A model generated the notes under the pieces. It saw nothing but the letters and a program-made list of their open reading frames with translations, was not told the DNA's origin and did not search any database. Below, one piece after another: positions 34,987-42,559 of a DNA stretch of 64,000 bases. The stretch is from Thermoleophilia bacterium UBA6103 (GTDB lineage: Bacteria; Actinomycetota; Thermoleophilia; UBA2241), in contig DIWP01000023.1 of assembly GCA_002423545.1 (NCBI GenBank), positions 10,770 to 74,769 of the forward strand, in the 5' to 3' direction. Both the position numbers and the translations under genes were made by a program. How positions within the stretch are numbered: the first letter of the stretch is position 1; each line of letters starts with the position of its first letter.

Positions 34987-35979
34987 TCACCTCTCCGTGA
35001 GACCGGCGGTACGCCGGGAGAATTCGTAGAGCGCGATGGAGCCGGCGACGCCGGCATTGAGCGATTCTACGGCAACGCCACCCGGGACCTCGACGGGAGG
35101 GCTCTCGCTGCCGGAGCCCGCTACGGGTGCCCCAGCGCCCACCGAGCCTCCGTCGGCCGCTGTGCCGAGCCGGGCACCGGATCGGCCGGCGCCCGCGAGC
35201 GGGATCGTCAGCAGCTCGTCGCAGAGGCCCGCGACCTGCTCCGAGAGGCCGGCGCGCTCGGCGCCGACGCAGAGGACGGCCGGACGACGCAGCGCGGCCG
35301 TCCGCAGGTCGGCACCGCCATGTGCCGCGAGGCCGTAGACGGTGGGTCCGCCGAGTCCGCGACACAGCTCCACCAGCAGCATCTCCGGATACACGGGCAG
35401 CGCGAAGACCGCGCCCATGCCGGCGCGCACGACCTTGGGCGACAGCGGATCGACGCAGCCCGGCGAGGTGGCCAGGGCGCCGGCGCCGAGGGCCACGGCG
35501 CTGCGCAGCAGCGTGCCGAGATTGCCGGGGTCGGCGACGCGATCGACGTAGACGGCCAGCGCCGTGGGACCGGCAAGGGTCTCCGGCTGCGGCGGCTGCG
35601 GCACGCCGAAGACGGCCATGACGTCCGGCGGCGTCTCCAGCGTGGTGAGCTTCTCCGCCACCCGCTCCGTGACCGCGTGTACGGAGACGCCGGCGAGGAC
35701 GCCGGCCAGACCACCGCCGGCAGCGGCCGCGTCGACCTCGCCGGCAAGCGAGCGGGCGGCCGGACTGCCGGCGGTCACGAAGACCGCCTGCGGACGACGG
35801 CCGCTGAGGATGCCGGCGATGACGAGGTCGGCACCCTCAGCGAGGAAGGCGCGCCGCAGCGTGCGGTACTTGCGCAGGCGCAGCGACGCGGCCCGCTTGA
35901 TCAGCGGGTTGGCAGCGCTCGTGATGGGCTCGGCTAAAACCCCAAGGCTGGAGTCCCGGTCAGGCCGCGAGGGCGGCAC
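34987..35979 (-). CDS. SpoU/TrmH-family RNA 2'-O-methyltransferase
   Basis: The 330-residue protein has an N-terminal RNA-binding part (ITSAANPLIKRAASLRLRKY and RRAFLAEGADLV) and a SPOUT knot: VYVDRVADPGNLGTLLRSAV, RPAVLCVGAERAGLSE and the C-terminal SLNAGVAGSIALYEFSR. Such proteins methylate ribose in 23S rRNA. A Gly/Ser/Pro-rich insertion of about 40 residues separates motifs 2 and 3. The start is not certain: GTG 35979 overlaps rplT by 20 bp and no later ATG or GTG fits. It ends 2 bp before pheS. Confidence 0.88.
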   Translation of the reverse strand: MPPSRPDRDSSLGVLAEPITSAANPLIKRAASLRLRKYRTLRRAFLAEGADLVIAGILSGRRPQAVFVTAGSPAARSLAGEVDAAAAGGGLAGVLAGVSVHAVTERVAEKLTTLETPPDVMAVFGVPQPPQPETLAGPTALAVYVDRVADPGNLGTLLRSAVALGAGALATSPGCVDPLSPKVVRAGMGAVFALPVYPEMLLVELCRGLGGPTVYGLAAHGGADLRTAALRRPAVLCVGAERAGLSEQVAGLCDELLTIPLAGAGRSGARLGTAADGGSVGAGAPVAGSGSESPPVEVPGGVAVESLNAGVAGSIALYEFSRRTAGLTER

Positions 35980-36319
35980 GCGCCTTCTCGGCGAGCGCGG
36001 TGAACATCGCCGGGTCGTTCACGGCCAGATCGGCGAGGATCTTGCGGTCGACCTCGACCTCGGCCAGCTTGAGACCGTGCATGAGCTCGTTGTAGGTGAG
36101 CCCGTTCTCACGCGCCCCGGCGTTGATGCGCACGATCCACAGACGGCGGAACTGCCGCTTGCGGACGCGCCGGTCGCGATAGGCGTACTGCAGGCTCTTC
36201 TGGACCTGTTCCTTGGCACGCTTGTAGCTGCTGTGCTTGGTCGCGCGGTAGCCTTTGGCCTGCTCCAGGACCTTGCGGCGCTTCTTGCGCGCGTGGATGC
36301 TTCGCTTGACTCGAGACAT
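35960..36319 (-). CDS. rplT: 50S ribosomal protein L20
   Basis: The 119-residue protein starts MSRVKRSIHARKKRRKVLEQ and contains RDRRVRKRQFRRLWIVRINA, the L20 signature, and LTYNELMHGLKLAEVEVDRK. It binds 23S rRNA early in 50S assembly and, in some bacteria, represses its own operon. Length is standard. It follows rpmI by 72 bp. Confidence 0.98.
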   Translation of the reverse strand: MSRVKRSIHARKKRRKVLEQAKGYRATKHSSYKRAKEQVQKSLQYAYRDRRVRKRQFRRLWIVRINAGARENGLTYNELMHGLKLAEVEVDRKILADLAVNDPAMFTALAEKARAALAA

Positions 36320-36391
36320 GGTCGATACTCCTTGGCATGACGCGGGCGCCGGCGAGCTTCGGCAGCGGCCCGCGCGCGGTCCTCGGCCCGC

Positions 36392-36598
36392 TCAGCGCAG
36401 GCCGAGGAGACGCTTCACGTTCTTGACATCGGCCCCGGCGACAGGCGTCGCCTTGCGGAACCCGCGCTTGCGCTTTGGGCTCTTATGCTCCAGAAGATGG
36501 CTCTTGAAGGCGCGACGCCGTGTCACCTTGCCGGTCCCCGTGAGCTTGAAGCGTTTCTTGGTCGCGCTGTGTGTCTTCGTCTTGGGCATACGCACCAC
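36392..36598 (-). CDS. rpmI: 50S ribosomal protein L35
   Basis: The 68-residue basic protein has the L35 pattern: MPKTKTHSATKKRFKLTGTG, then KVTRRRAFKSHLLEHKSPKRKR. The annotated start gives MVRMPKTKTHS, and the true start is probably the internal Met (MPKTK) three codons in. It sits between infC and rplT in the usual order. Confidence 0.97.
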   Translation of the reverse strand: MVRMPKTKTHSATKKRFKLTGTGKVTRRRAFKSHLLEHKSPKRKRGFRKATPVAGADVKNVKRLLGLR

Positions 36599-36737
36599 TC
36601 CACCTGTCGTCCGGATGACCGGCTCGTTGCTTCACTGCGGGAGCCGGCGGGATCGCTCCCGTCCGGCACCGTGATCCTCTGGTCGTCGGCCGGCCGTCGC
36701 CGGAAGCGCCGGGAAGCGACGCTCCAGGACGTCGGCG

Positions 36738-37292
36738 CTACTTCACCGGCGCCAGCATCATGATCATGTTGCGCCCGTCGAGATTGGGCGGCGACTCGAT
36801 GACGCCAAGGTCCTTGACGTCCTCGGCCAGGCGCATGAGCAGCGCCTCTCCCCGTTCCGGATGCACCAGCTCGCGCCCGCGGAACATGATGGTGACCTTC
36901 ACCTTGTCCTTGTGCTCGAGGAAGCGCACGACGTGGCCCTTCTTGGTCTCGTAGTCGGCCACGCCGATCTTGGGTCGGAACTTGATCTCCTTGATCGTGA
37001 TCGTGCTCTGGTGCTTACGTGCCTGCTTGGCCTTCAGCTCCTGCTCGTAGCGGTACTTGCTGAAGTTCATGATCCGGCAGACCGGTGGGTCTGCCTGCGG
37101 CGCCACCTCGACGAGGTCGAGGTTGACGCTGGCCGCGTATCGCTGCGCATCGTCGATCTGCTTGATGCCCACCTGGTGGCCCTTCTCGTCGATGAGCCGT
37201 ACCTGGTGGGCGGTGATGCCGTCGTTGATGCGGATCCGGGTGTCCGGGGCGCGATCGCGGAACCTGTCTCGGGGAACAAATGGTCTGCCCAT
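36738..37292 (-). CDS. infC: Translation initiation factor IF-3
   Basis: The 184-residue protein has the IF-3 N-domain (IRINDGITAHQVRLIDEKGH), a linker helix (YRYEQELKAKQARKHQSTIT) and the C-domain (IKFRPKIGVADYETKKGHVV, then FLEHKDKVKVTIMFRGRE). It blocks premature subunit joining and checks start codons. The ATG at 37292 lacks a good ribosome site because a terminator-like hairpin ends immediately before it. An in-frame GTG at 37325 behind AAAGGAG would add 11 residues (MRARFCDPHFC) and read through the hairpin. Either choice suggests regulation at this leader. Confidence 0.96.
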   Translation of the reverse strand: MGRPFVPRDRFRDRAPDTRIRINDGITAHQVRLIDEKGHQVGIKQIDDAQRYAASVNLDLVEVAPQADPPVCRIMNFSKYRYEQELKAKQARKHQSTITIKEIKFRPKIGVADYETKKGHVVRFLEHKDKVKVTIMFRGRELVHPERGEALLMRLAEDVKDLGVIESPPNLDGRNMIMMLAPVK

Positions 37293-37294
37293 GC

Positions 37295-37322
37295 AAAAAT
37301 GAGGGTCGCAAAAGCGAGCCCT
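37295..37322 (-). terminator. Terminator-like hairpin in the infC leader (attenuator candidate)
   Basis: On the minus strand GAGGGCTCGC-TTTT-GCGACCCTC is followed by ATTTTTGC and then the infC ATG. A stem plus T-run directly before the start codon of the infC-rpmI-rplT operon resembles the leader attenuators known in other bacteria for this operon, but the control protein here is unknown. Confidence 0.6.
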
Positions 37323-37547
37323 CACGATCTCCTTTCGTCCTCGTGAACCCTGTCGACCATCTGGGGCGCAGGGTGAGAAGCCCGCAAGCTCCTGCTTATA
37401 TGGCGTCGGACAGTATACACGAGGCCCGGCCCCTGGTCGAACACTTCGGGAGACCGAACAAGCCCGGGCGACGGTCCGCTCGAAGACCGGCGCCGTCGGC
37501 GGACCGCCCGAGGACCGGCGCCGTCGGCGTCCGGGGACGCTGGGCTG

Positions 37548-38234
37548 GTGGTAGGCTCGGCGGGAGGACAAACGGTACGGACGGCACGACCCGGACCGGC
37601 ACGACCGGACCGGCACGATCGAAGGGCAGGCATCACGTCCATCATCAGCAGGCAATCGGCTCGCCACGATGCGCCGGCGGCTCCGGCCACGCGTCTGGAG
37701 CCCTGCCGCGACGAAGACGTCGCCCAGATCCTGCACTGGGTCGATTCCGAGGACCTGATGGCCCTCTGGGCCGGCGGAACGTTCCGCTGGCCGCTGAGCG
37801 GCGCCGAGCTGCACGAGTACCTCGATCGCTCGCGACGCCCGGACTCGCCGATGCGCGTGTACCGGGTCGTCTCCGCCGAGACCGGTGACTGGATCGGCCA
37901 CCTCGACCTCTGCCCCAGCGTGCGAAACGACGGCAGCGGCCAGATCGGGCGGGTGCTCATCGGCGACCCCCGACTGCGCGGCCGCGGCATCGGCCGCCGC
38001 ATGATGGCACAGGTGCTGGACGTCGCCTTCTTCGAGCTGGGCCTGTGGCGCGTCGAGCTGCACGTGGCCAAGGCCAATCCGCGCGCCCGGCGCTGCTACC
38101 GCTCCCTGGGCTTCCGCCGCGTGCGCGGCATGACGCTGGAGCGGATGGTCGGAGAGGCGAAGTACCCGACCATCCGCATGGCGCTCGACCGCGAGACGTG
38201 GCAGAAGCGCCGTCCGCAGGTCGTCACGAGCTGA
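37548..38234 (+). CDS. GNAT-family N-acetyltransferase (RimJ-like)
   Basis: The acetyltransferase domain spans about 48-215 of 228 residues: TRLEPCRDEDVAQILHWVDS, RVLIGDPRLRGRGIGRRMMA as the acetyl-CoA loop, and LHVAKANPRARRCYRSLGFR. This is the RimJ/RimL-like layout. The only usual start codon upstream is GTG 37548, but the first 30 residues are Arg/Pro/Gly-rich and may not be translated. The substrate is unknown. The end overlaps the convergent class V aminotransferase gene by 11 bp. Confidence 0.8.
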   Translation: MVGSAGGQTVRTARPGPARPDRHDRRAGITSIISRQSARHDAPAAPATRLEPCRDEDVAQILHWVDSEDLMALWAGGTFRWPLSGAELHEYLDRSRRPDSPMRVYRVVSAETGDWIGHLDLCPSVRNDGSGQIGRVLIGDPRLRGRGIGRRMMAQVLDVAFFELGLWRVELHVAKANPRARRCYRSLGFRRVRGMTLERMVGEAKYPTIRMALDRETWQKRRPQVVTS

Positions 38235-39792
38235 GCGGGCGGTCGCGGTAGCTCTGTACGAAGTCGACGAAGCGGTAGACGTCGCCGAAGTCGGAGACGA
38301 TGCCCAGGGAGAGCCGCAACGTGTTGCGCAGCCGATGCAGCAGCGAGCCGGCGCGCAGCGGGCACCCGGCCTCGCTCGCCACCGTGCCGCCGCCGTCGGG
38401 AAAGACGACCTCCATCTCGTCGTGCAGCACGTGGTGCGCCACCTCGCCGTCGCCGGGGTTGCAGAAGCAGCCGTCGCGCAGCGAGATGAGCCGCTCTCCG
38501 GCGGCCTCCTCCACATCGGCGGTGTCGAACGGCCGGCCGTCGGGGTCGAGCACATCGAAGGCGATGGTCGCCCCGCGTCCCTCCATCCCCTGCGGGCCGA
38601 AGACGTGCACCATGGGCGCCCCGTTGCCGTGCCGGAGCGCCGCCAGCTCCTCGAGGAGCCAACCGGCCAACGCGCTCACGCGGGCGTGGATCGTCTCGAT
38701 GCCGATCGCCGAGACATGCTCGAGGCCGATCACCACCGCCGGCAGAGCGAGGTAGTCGAGAGTGCCATCCTCGAAGCCGGCGGCACCGGGCGCCAGACGA
38801 TACCAGCGCTCCTCCTGCACGGAAGCGACGGTGATGGTGCCACCGGCGAACCACGGCCGGCGCAGCTTGCCCAGCGTGTCGCGCCGGGCCAGCAGACAGC
38901 CGACGCCGGTCGGGTAGCCGAACAGCTTGTAGAACGAGACCGGCACGAAGTCCGGCTTCACCACGCTCAGATCGAGCCGATTGGTCGGCGCGAACGCGGC
39001 GCAGTCGAGCAGCACGTCCCAGCCGTGCCGGTGCGCCTCCTCGATCCAATCGAGCGGATGCTGCACACCGCTGAAGTTCGACTGCGCCGGGTAGGCGAAC
39101 AGGCGGTCGGCGCCCGGGCCATCGCTCGAGCCGGCCGCGGGTGATGAGCCGGCGGCGGCGGCCCCGGCCTCGGCGCTCGTGGTCGTCGTCGGCGGCGCTG
39201 CAGCCGACGCTGCAGGCGCGCTCGGCGGCGGCGGCGCAAGGGCGCCGCGCAGCAGGTCTTGATCGAGCCGCAGCTCCGGATCGCGCACCGGCAAGTACAC
39301 GACCGCGGCGCCCTTGCGGGCCGCGAACTCGCGGATGCCGTTGACCGAGTTGTGGTTGTCGTAGCTCAGCAGGTACGTGCCGCCGGAGCGGAACGGATAC
39401 GACTCGCCGACGAGCTTCAGGGCGCCGCTGGCGTTGGCGGTGAACACCACCTCGTACTCATCGTCCCGGACGTTGAAGGACCGACGCACAGCCGCGCGTG
39501 CCTCTTCCACGTGACGGCTCGACTCCAGGGACGTCGGGTTGTTCGAGTGCGGGTTGCCCAGCACGCAGGTGCTGAGCAGCTCGTGGTGGCGACGCAGCTG
39601 CGACTCCGCGTAGAGGCTGCCGCCGGTGTAGTCCAGGTAGACGTGCCCGAGCGCGTCCAGACGCGCGTAGTCGGCGGCCCGCAGCTCGTCGACGGCGACC
39701 GTGTCGCGGTACGCCGGGAAGCGCCGCAGGAAGTCCTGGTAGCACGCCGCCGGTACGGCCGATCGCGCGACGGTCGAGCCCATCTGCGTCAC
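38224..39792 (-). CDS. Class V aminotransferase, molybdenum-cofactor-sulfurase-like
   Basis: The 522-residue PLP enzyme resembles the N-terminal domain of Moco sulfurases: VYLDYTGGSLYAESQLRRHH, CVLGNPHSNNPTSLES, the PLP Lys in PVSFYKLFGYPTGVGCLL, and the persulfide-type Cys in SLRDGCFCNPGDGEVAHH. There is no MOSC domain. Such enzymes move sulfur from cysteine, for example to the Mo of xanthine-oxidase-type cofactors. Between about 175 and 225 is an Ala/Pro/Ser/Thr-rich insertion. With two molybdoenzyme systems in the window a Mo-related role is attractive, but both local enzymes use Ser-ligated bis-MGD, so no direct link is shown. Confidence 0.8.
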   Translation of the reverse strand: MTQMGSTVARSAVPAACYQDFLRRFPAYRDTVAVDELRAADYARLDALGHVYLDYTGGSLYAESQLRRHHELLSTCVLGNPHSNNPTSLESSRHVEEARAAVRRSFNVRDDEYEVVFTANASGALKLVGESYPFRSGGTYLLSYDNHNSVNGIREFAARKGAAVVYLPVRDPELRLDQDLLRGALAPPPPSAPAASAAAPPTTTTSAEAGAAAAGSSPAAGSSDGPGADRLFAYPAQSNFSGVQHPLDWIEEAHRHGWDVLLDCAAFAPTNRLDLSVVKPDFVPVSFYKLFGYPTGVGCLLARRDTLGKLRRPWFAGGTITVASVQEERWYRLAPGAAGFEDGTLDYLALPAVVIGLEHVSAIGIETIHARVSALAGWLLEELAALRHGNGAPMVHVFGPQGMEGRGATIAFDVLDPDGRPFDTADVEEAAGERLISLRDGCFCNPGDGEVAHHVLHDEMEVVFPDGGGTVASEAGCPLRAGSLLHRLRNTLRLSLGIVSDFGDVYRFVDFVQSYRDRPLSS

Positions 39793-39896
39793 TCCTCCTC
39801 CTCACGCCCCCTTCTCCGTGCCGCGACGGCACAGGCGGCGGGGGCGATCACGCCGTTGCCTGTCCTCGTGGATCGGCGATCACGTCGTCGTCTGAC

Positions 39897-40436
39897 CTAC
39901 CTATCGGCTGCCGGATCCCCTGGGACAAGGGCGCTGAGCTGATCGACGAACCGCCGCTGGGCTGGGACCACGAGCCCACGGGCCTCCACCAGGTCGACGA
40001 ACCGCGCCGCCGGTCGACCGCGGACATGACGAACGATGGTCTCGGCGACCGAAGCATCGGCCTCGCAAGCCCACACATACAGCAGACGGTGGCGGTGCTG
40101 CTTCACGCCACCCAGCGAGAGGAAGGGCGGTCGCGGCTCGATGCCGAAGTCGGCGGCAAAGCCGGTCCGGGCGGTCGCCAGCAGATCGTCCGGGGTCGGC
40201 TTCGGCTGCCGCGGCCGGCGCCGCAGCCGCTCCTCGATGGAGAGCTCGGGCGGAAGCTGCCCACCCGGCGCACCGACCGTGTGTTCCCAGCTCGGCACGC
40301 GGTACGTCGCCCCACCGGCATCGGCGCCGGCGCCGATGCCGTGCGTGGCAGACGACCCCTCGAGCAGCAGGACCTTCATCGCGGCCCGTGGGCCGCGGCA
40401 GAAGACCAGCAGACCGGCGCTCGGATCTGACGGCAC
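39897..40436 (-). CDS. Nudix-like protein with a degenerate Nudix box
   Basis: The 179-residue protein resembles small actinobacterial Nudix hydrolases at both ends: SAGLLVFCRGPRAAMKVLLLEG, and PPFLSLGGVKQHRHRLLYVW followed by FVDLVEARGLVVPAQRRFVD. The Nudix box region reads DDLLATARTGFAADFGIEP where active relatives have REFAEETG, so the metal-binding Glu residues are lost. The middle contains an unrelated stretch (HGIGAGADAGGATYRVPSWE) in place of the substrate loop. It is probably catalytically inactive, or the product of gene decay without stop codons. Confidence 0.6.
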   Translation of the reverse strand: MPSDPSAGLLVFCRGPRAAMKVLLLEGSSATHGIGAGADAGGATYRVPSWEHTVGAPGGQLPPELSIEERLRRRPRQPKPTPDDLLATARTGFAADFGIEPRPPFLSLGGVKQHRHRLLYVWACEADASVAETIVRHVRGRPAARFVDLVEARGLVVPAQRRFVDQLSALVPGDPAADR

Positions 40437-40548
40437 CGGCGATCAGACCTTGCGGGGCCGCCTCATCGCAGCGGCCCCACTCCCGCACCGCTCACAACGG
40501 CAGCCTCGCATCCGCGGTCCACACCGCAGCGCCTCGCATCCTTGCCAC

Positions 40549-41451
40549 TCACAGCAGCGGCCCCCACACCGGCTCGTAGATCGCCTTCGGCATCACGAAG
40601 CGCGCCGTCTTGAGCGGGTCGACCACCTGGGAGACCTGCAGGTCGCCGACGGCGCTCATCAGCATGACCGCATCGGGCAGGGCGATGCCGAGGCGCTCGT
40701 TGAGCAGCGCCGCCATGTGGTGCGTGGCCGCGTCGGCCGCCTCGTCGAGCGTCTCGGCCGAAGCGATGGTGGCGACGAGCTCGCGGGTCTCGACGAGCGG
40801 GTCCCGCAGCGGCAGATCGTCGCGGACGTCCACGTGCAGCGTCACCCGGCCAGAGACCTCGACGCCGGTGACGGCGACCTCCCCGTCGCCCATCGCCGCG
40901 TGCAGGTCGCCGGCGGCCAGCAGCGCTCCCGGCACCTGCACCGGCAGATAGACCGTGGCGCCCTCGGTGATCAGCTTGGTGTCCATGTTGCCGCCGTGCG
41001 ACCCCGGCGTGCCGCAGGGGATCGGATCGCCTGCCGGCGCCACGCCGATGACGCCGATCATCGGTTCGATGCGGATGCTCACCTCGTCGCTCCAGTGGGC
41101 CACACCCTCGTCGACCGGCAGGAAACGCCAGTGCAGGTCGGGGATGCGGTCGGCGAGAGTCCCGAAGCCGCCCCCGGTACACATGACGCCCTGAGCCGCG
41201 ATCTCTATCCGCTCGACGTGCACCACCAGCACGTCGCCGGGTCGCGCGCCTTCCACATACACCGGGCCGGTAGCCGGATTGATCTGCGACCAGTCGACGC
41301 CGCGCTGTACGTCGGCGAAGGAACGGATCTGGTCGCCGAAGCAGTCGGCCGTGTCCAGCTCGACGAGCGCCGGCGGCTCGATGCGCGCCGCGGGAGCGGC
41401 TGCAGCCGACATCGCGAGGACGTGATGGGACGTGTCCAGGTGGGTGGTCAT
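40549..41451 (-). CDS. Acetamidase/formamidase-family protein
   Basis: The 300-residue protein matches the FmdA/AmdA family, which hydrolyses formamide or acetamide to ammonia and acid with a bound metal. Signatures are INPATGPVYVEGARPGDVLV, CGTPGSHGGNMDTKLI and DLHAAMGDGEVAVTGVEVSG, the last two holding metal-binding His and Asp. Length fits the shorter AmdA-like members. The start is ATG 41451. No amide transporter or regulator lies nearby. Confidence 0.92.
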   Translation of the reverse strand: MTTHLDTSHHVLAMSAAAAPAARIEPPALVELDTADCFGDQIRSFADVQRGVDWSQINPATGPVYVEGARPGDVLVVHVERIEIAAQGVMCTGGGFGTLADRIPDLHWRFLPVDEGVAHWSDEVSIRIEPMIGVIGVAPAGDPIPCGTPGSHGGNMDTKLITEGATVYLPVQVPGALLAAGDLHAAMGDGEVAVTGVEVSGRVTLHVDVRDDLPLRDPLVETRELVATIASAETLDEAADAATHHMAALLNERLGIALPDAVMLMSAVGDLQVSQVVDPLKTARFVMPKAIYEPVWGPLL

Positions 41452-41632
41452 GAGGCGGCCCCTCCAGCGCCGACGGCAGTGTGCCGCCATTCTGCCACAG
41501 GGCGACTGCCCTCGCGCGGGGGGACGTGCGAGGAGACGCGGCTTCCCGCGAGCCGCAACGCGAGGGAGGATCTGCAGGCGGACTCGGCTCTGCGCAGCCA
41601 CCGATCAGCTCCTCTCGGCGTCAGCGCCCCCT

Positions 41633-42049
41633 TCAGACCCCGATCACCGGGAATCCGAGCGCGCTCGCGGCGCGCCCCAGCTGCCGGTCGTGTGTGGCGA
41701 AGACGAGATCGGACGCCCGGCGCTGCCGCCACTGCAGCGCCGTGGCAAGGTGGATGGCGTCGAGGGCCTTGAGCGGCGTGGGAAGCGCATCGCAGGCCCG
41801 CAGGAGGATGGAGGCCACCGGGGGCAGCCGTGTGACGCCGCGCAGCTTGTCATGGACGGCCGTCCGCCGGACCACGTACTCGTCCTCATCGAAAGCGGCG
41901 CGGAGCCGCAGGTTGTCGACGGAGCGCAGACACTCGACGAGCGTGATCAGCGACGTGACGCTCGCCTCGGCGTCGTCCGCGTCGCGGAGCAGCCCCTCCT
42001 GCTCGAGCACGAAGCGCAGGATGACGGAGGAATCCAGGTAGACGATCAA
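41633..42049 (-). CDS. vapC: VapC-family PIN-domain toxin
   Basis: The 138-residue PIN protein has Asp6 in YLDSSVILR, Glu in TLVECLRS, Asp in LKALDAIHLATAL and the final acidic site in FATHDRQLGRAA, the four residues that bind metal in active ribonucleases. VapC toxins cleave tRNA or rRNA. It starts within the end of the antitoxin gene (4-bp overlap). Confidence 0.92.
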   Translation of the reverse strand: MIVYLDSSVILRFVLEQEGLLRDADDAEASVTSLITLVECLRSVDNLRLRAAFDEDEYVVRRTAVHDKLRGVTRLPPVASILLRACDALPTPLKALDAIHLATALQWRQRRASDLVFATHDRQLGRAASALGFPVIGV

Positions 42050-42399
42050 CTATCGGTCCCGGGGGCCCGGTCAACGTCGTTCCGTCGATCGAGAGCCTTG
42101 AGGACGATGTCTTCGAGAAACTGATCCCGCCCGTCGCGGTCCTCGCGGATGAGCTTGACCGCGTCGATATCGACAGGCGCCGGATGACCCACGACGGGAC
42201 TCGACAACGGAGGCGCGTCCGGATCCGGCTCGATGATCACCAGGTCGTCCAAGTCTGCCTCAATATCCTCGGCGTAGTACGGCCCCAGCACGGCCACGGG
42301 CATGTCCCTGCTCGTGACCACGAACGACGCGCCGCCGCGGACCTCGCGGAGGTAGTGACTGAGGTGGGCTTTCAGGTCGGCGACGCTCACACGGTCCAT
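42046..42399 (-). CDS. vapB: VapB antitoxin, Phd/YefM type
   Basis: The 117-residue protein begins MDRVSVADLKAHLSHYLREV, then FVVTSRDMPVAVLGPY, a Phd/YefM DNA-binding domain. The acidic second half (DIEADLDDLVIIEPDPDAPP) probably covers the toxin. A perfect palindrome 10 bp upstream of the start suggests autorepression by the VapBC complex. Confidence 0.9.
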   Translation of the reverse strand: MDRVSVADLKAHLSHYLREVRGGASFVVTSRDMPVAVLGPYYAEDIEADLDDLVIIEPDPDAPPLSSPVVGHPAPVDIDAVKLIREDRDGRDQFLEDIVLKALDRRNDVDRAPGTDS

Positions 42400-42409
42400 G
42401 GTCACAGTA

Positions 42410-42425
42410 TGACCACAAGTGGTCA
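42410..42425 (-). promoter_or_regulatory. vapBC operator palindrome
   Basis: TGACCAC-AA-GTGGTCA is a perfect 7-bp-arm palindrome 10 bp before the vapB ATG, where VapBC-type complexes usually bind. A related half, GGTCACAG, overlaps the start. Confidence 0.7.
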
Positions 42426-42559
42426 AGATGACAATGGCACCCGACAGTTGACGTTCTCCGCGCCAACGGGGTGACGTTGCGCGCCGATATCGGTCGACCT
42501 TCGCGCGTTGCTCAGGCTCGGCGACCGAATGGCGCGACCCGCCGTAGTGCTCAGTCGCG

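Noticed and set aside
41454..41632. Open frames between the acetamidase and vapC genes
   Set aside because: No ribosome site, no domain and low-complexity composition in all frames.
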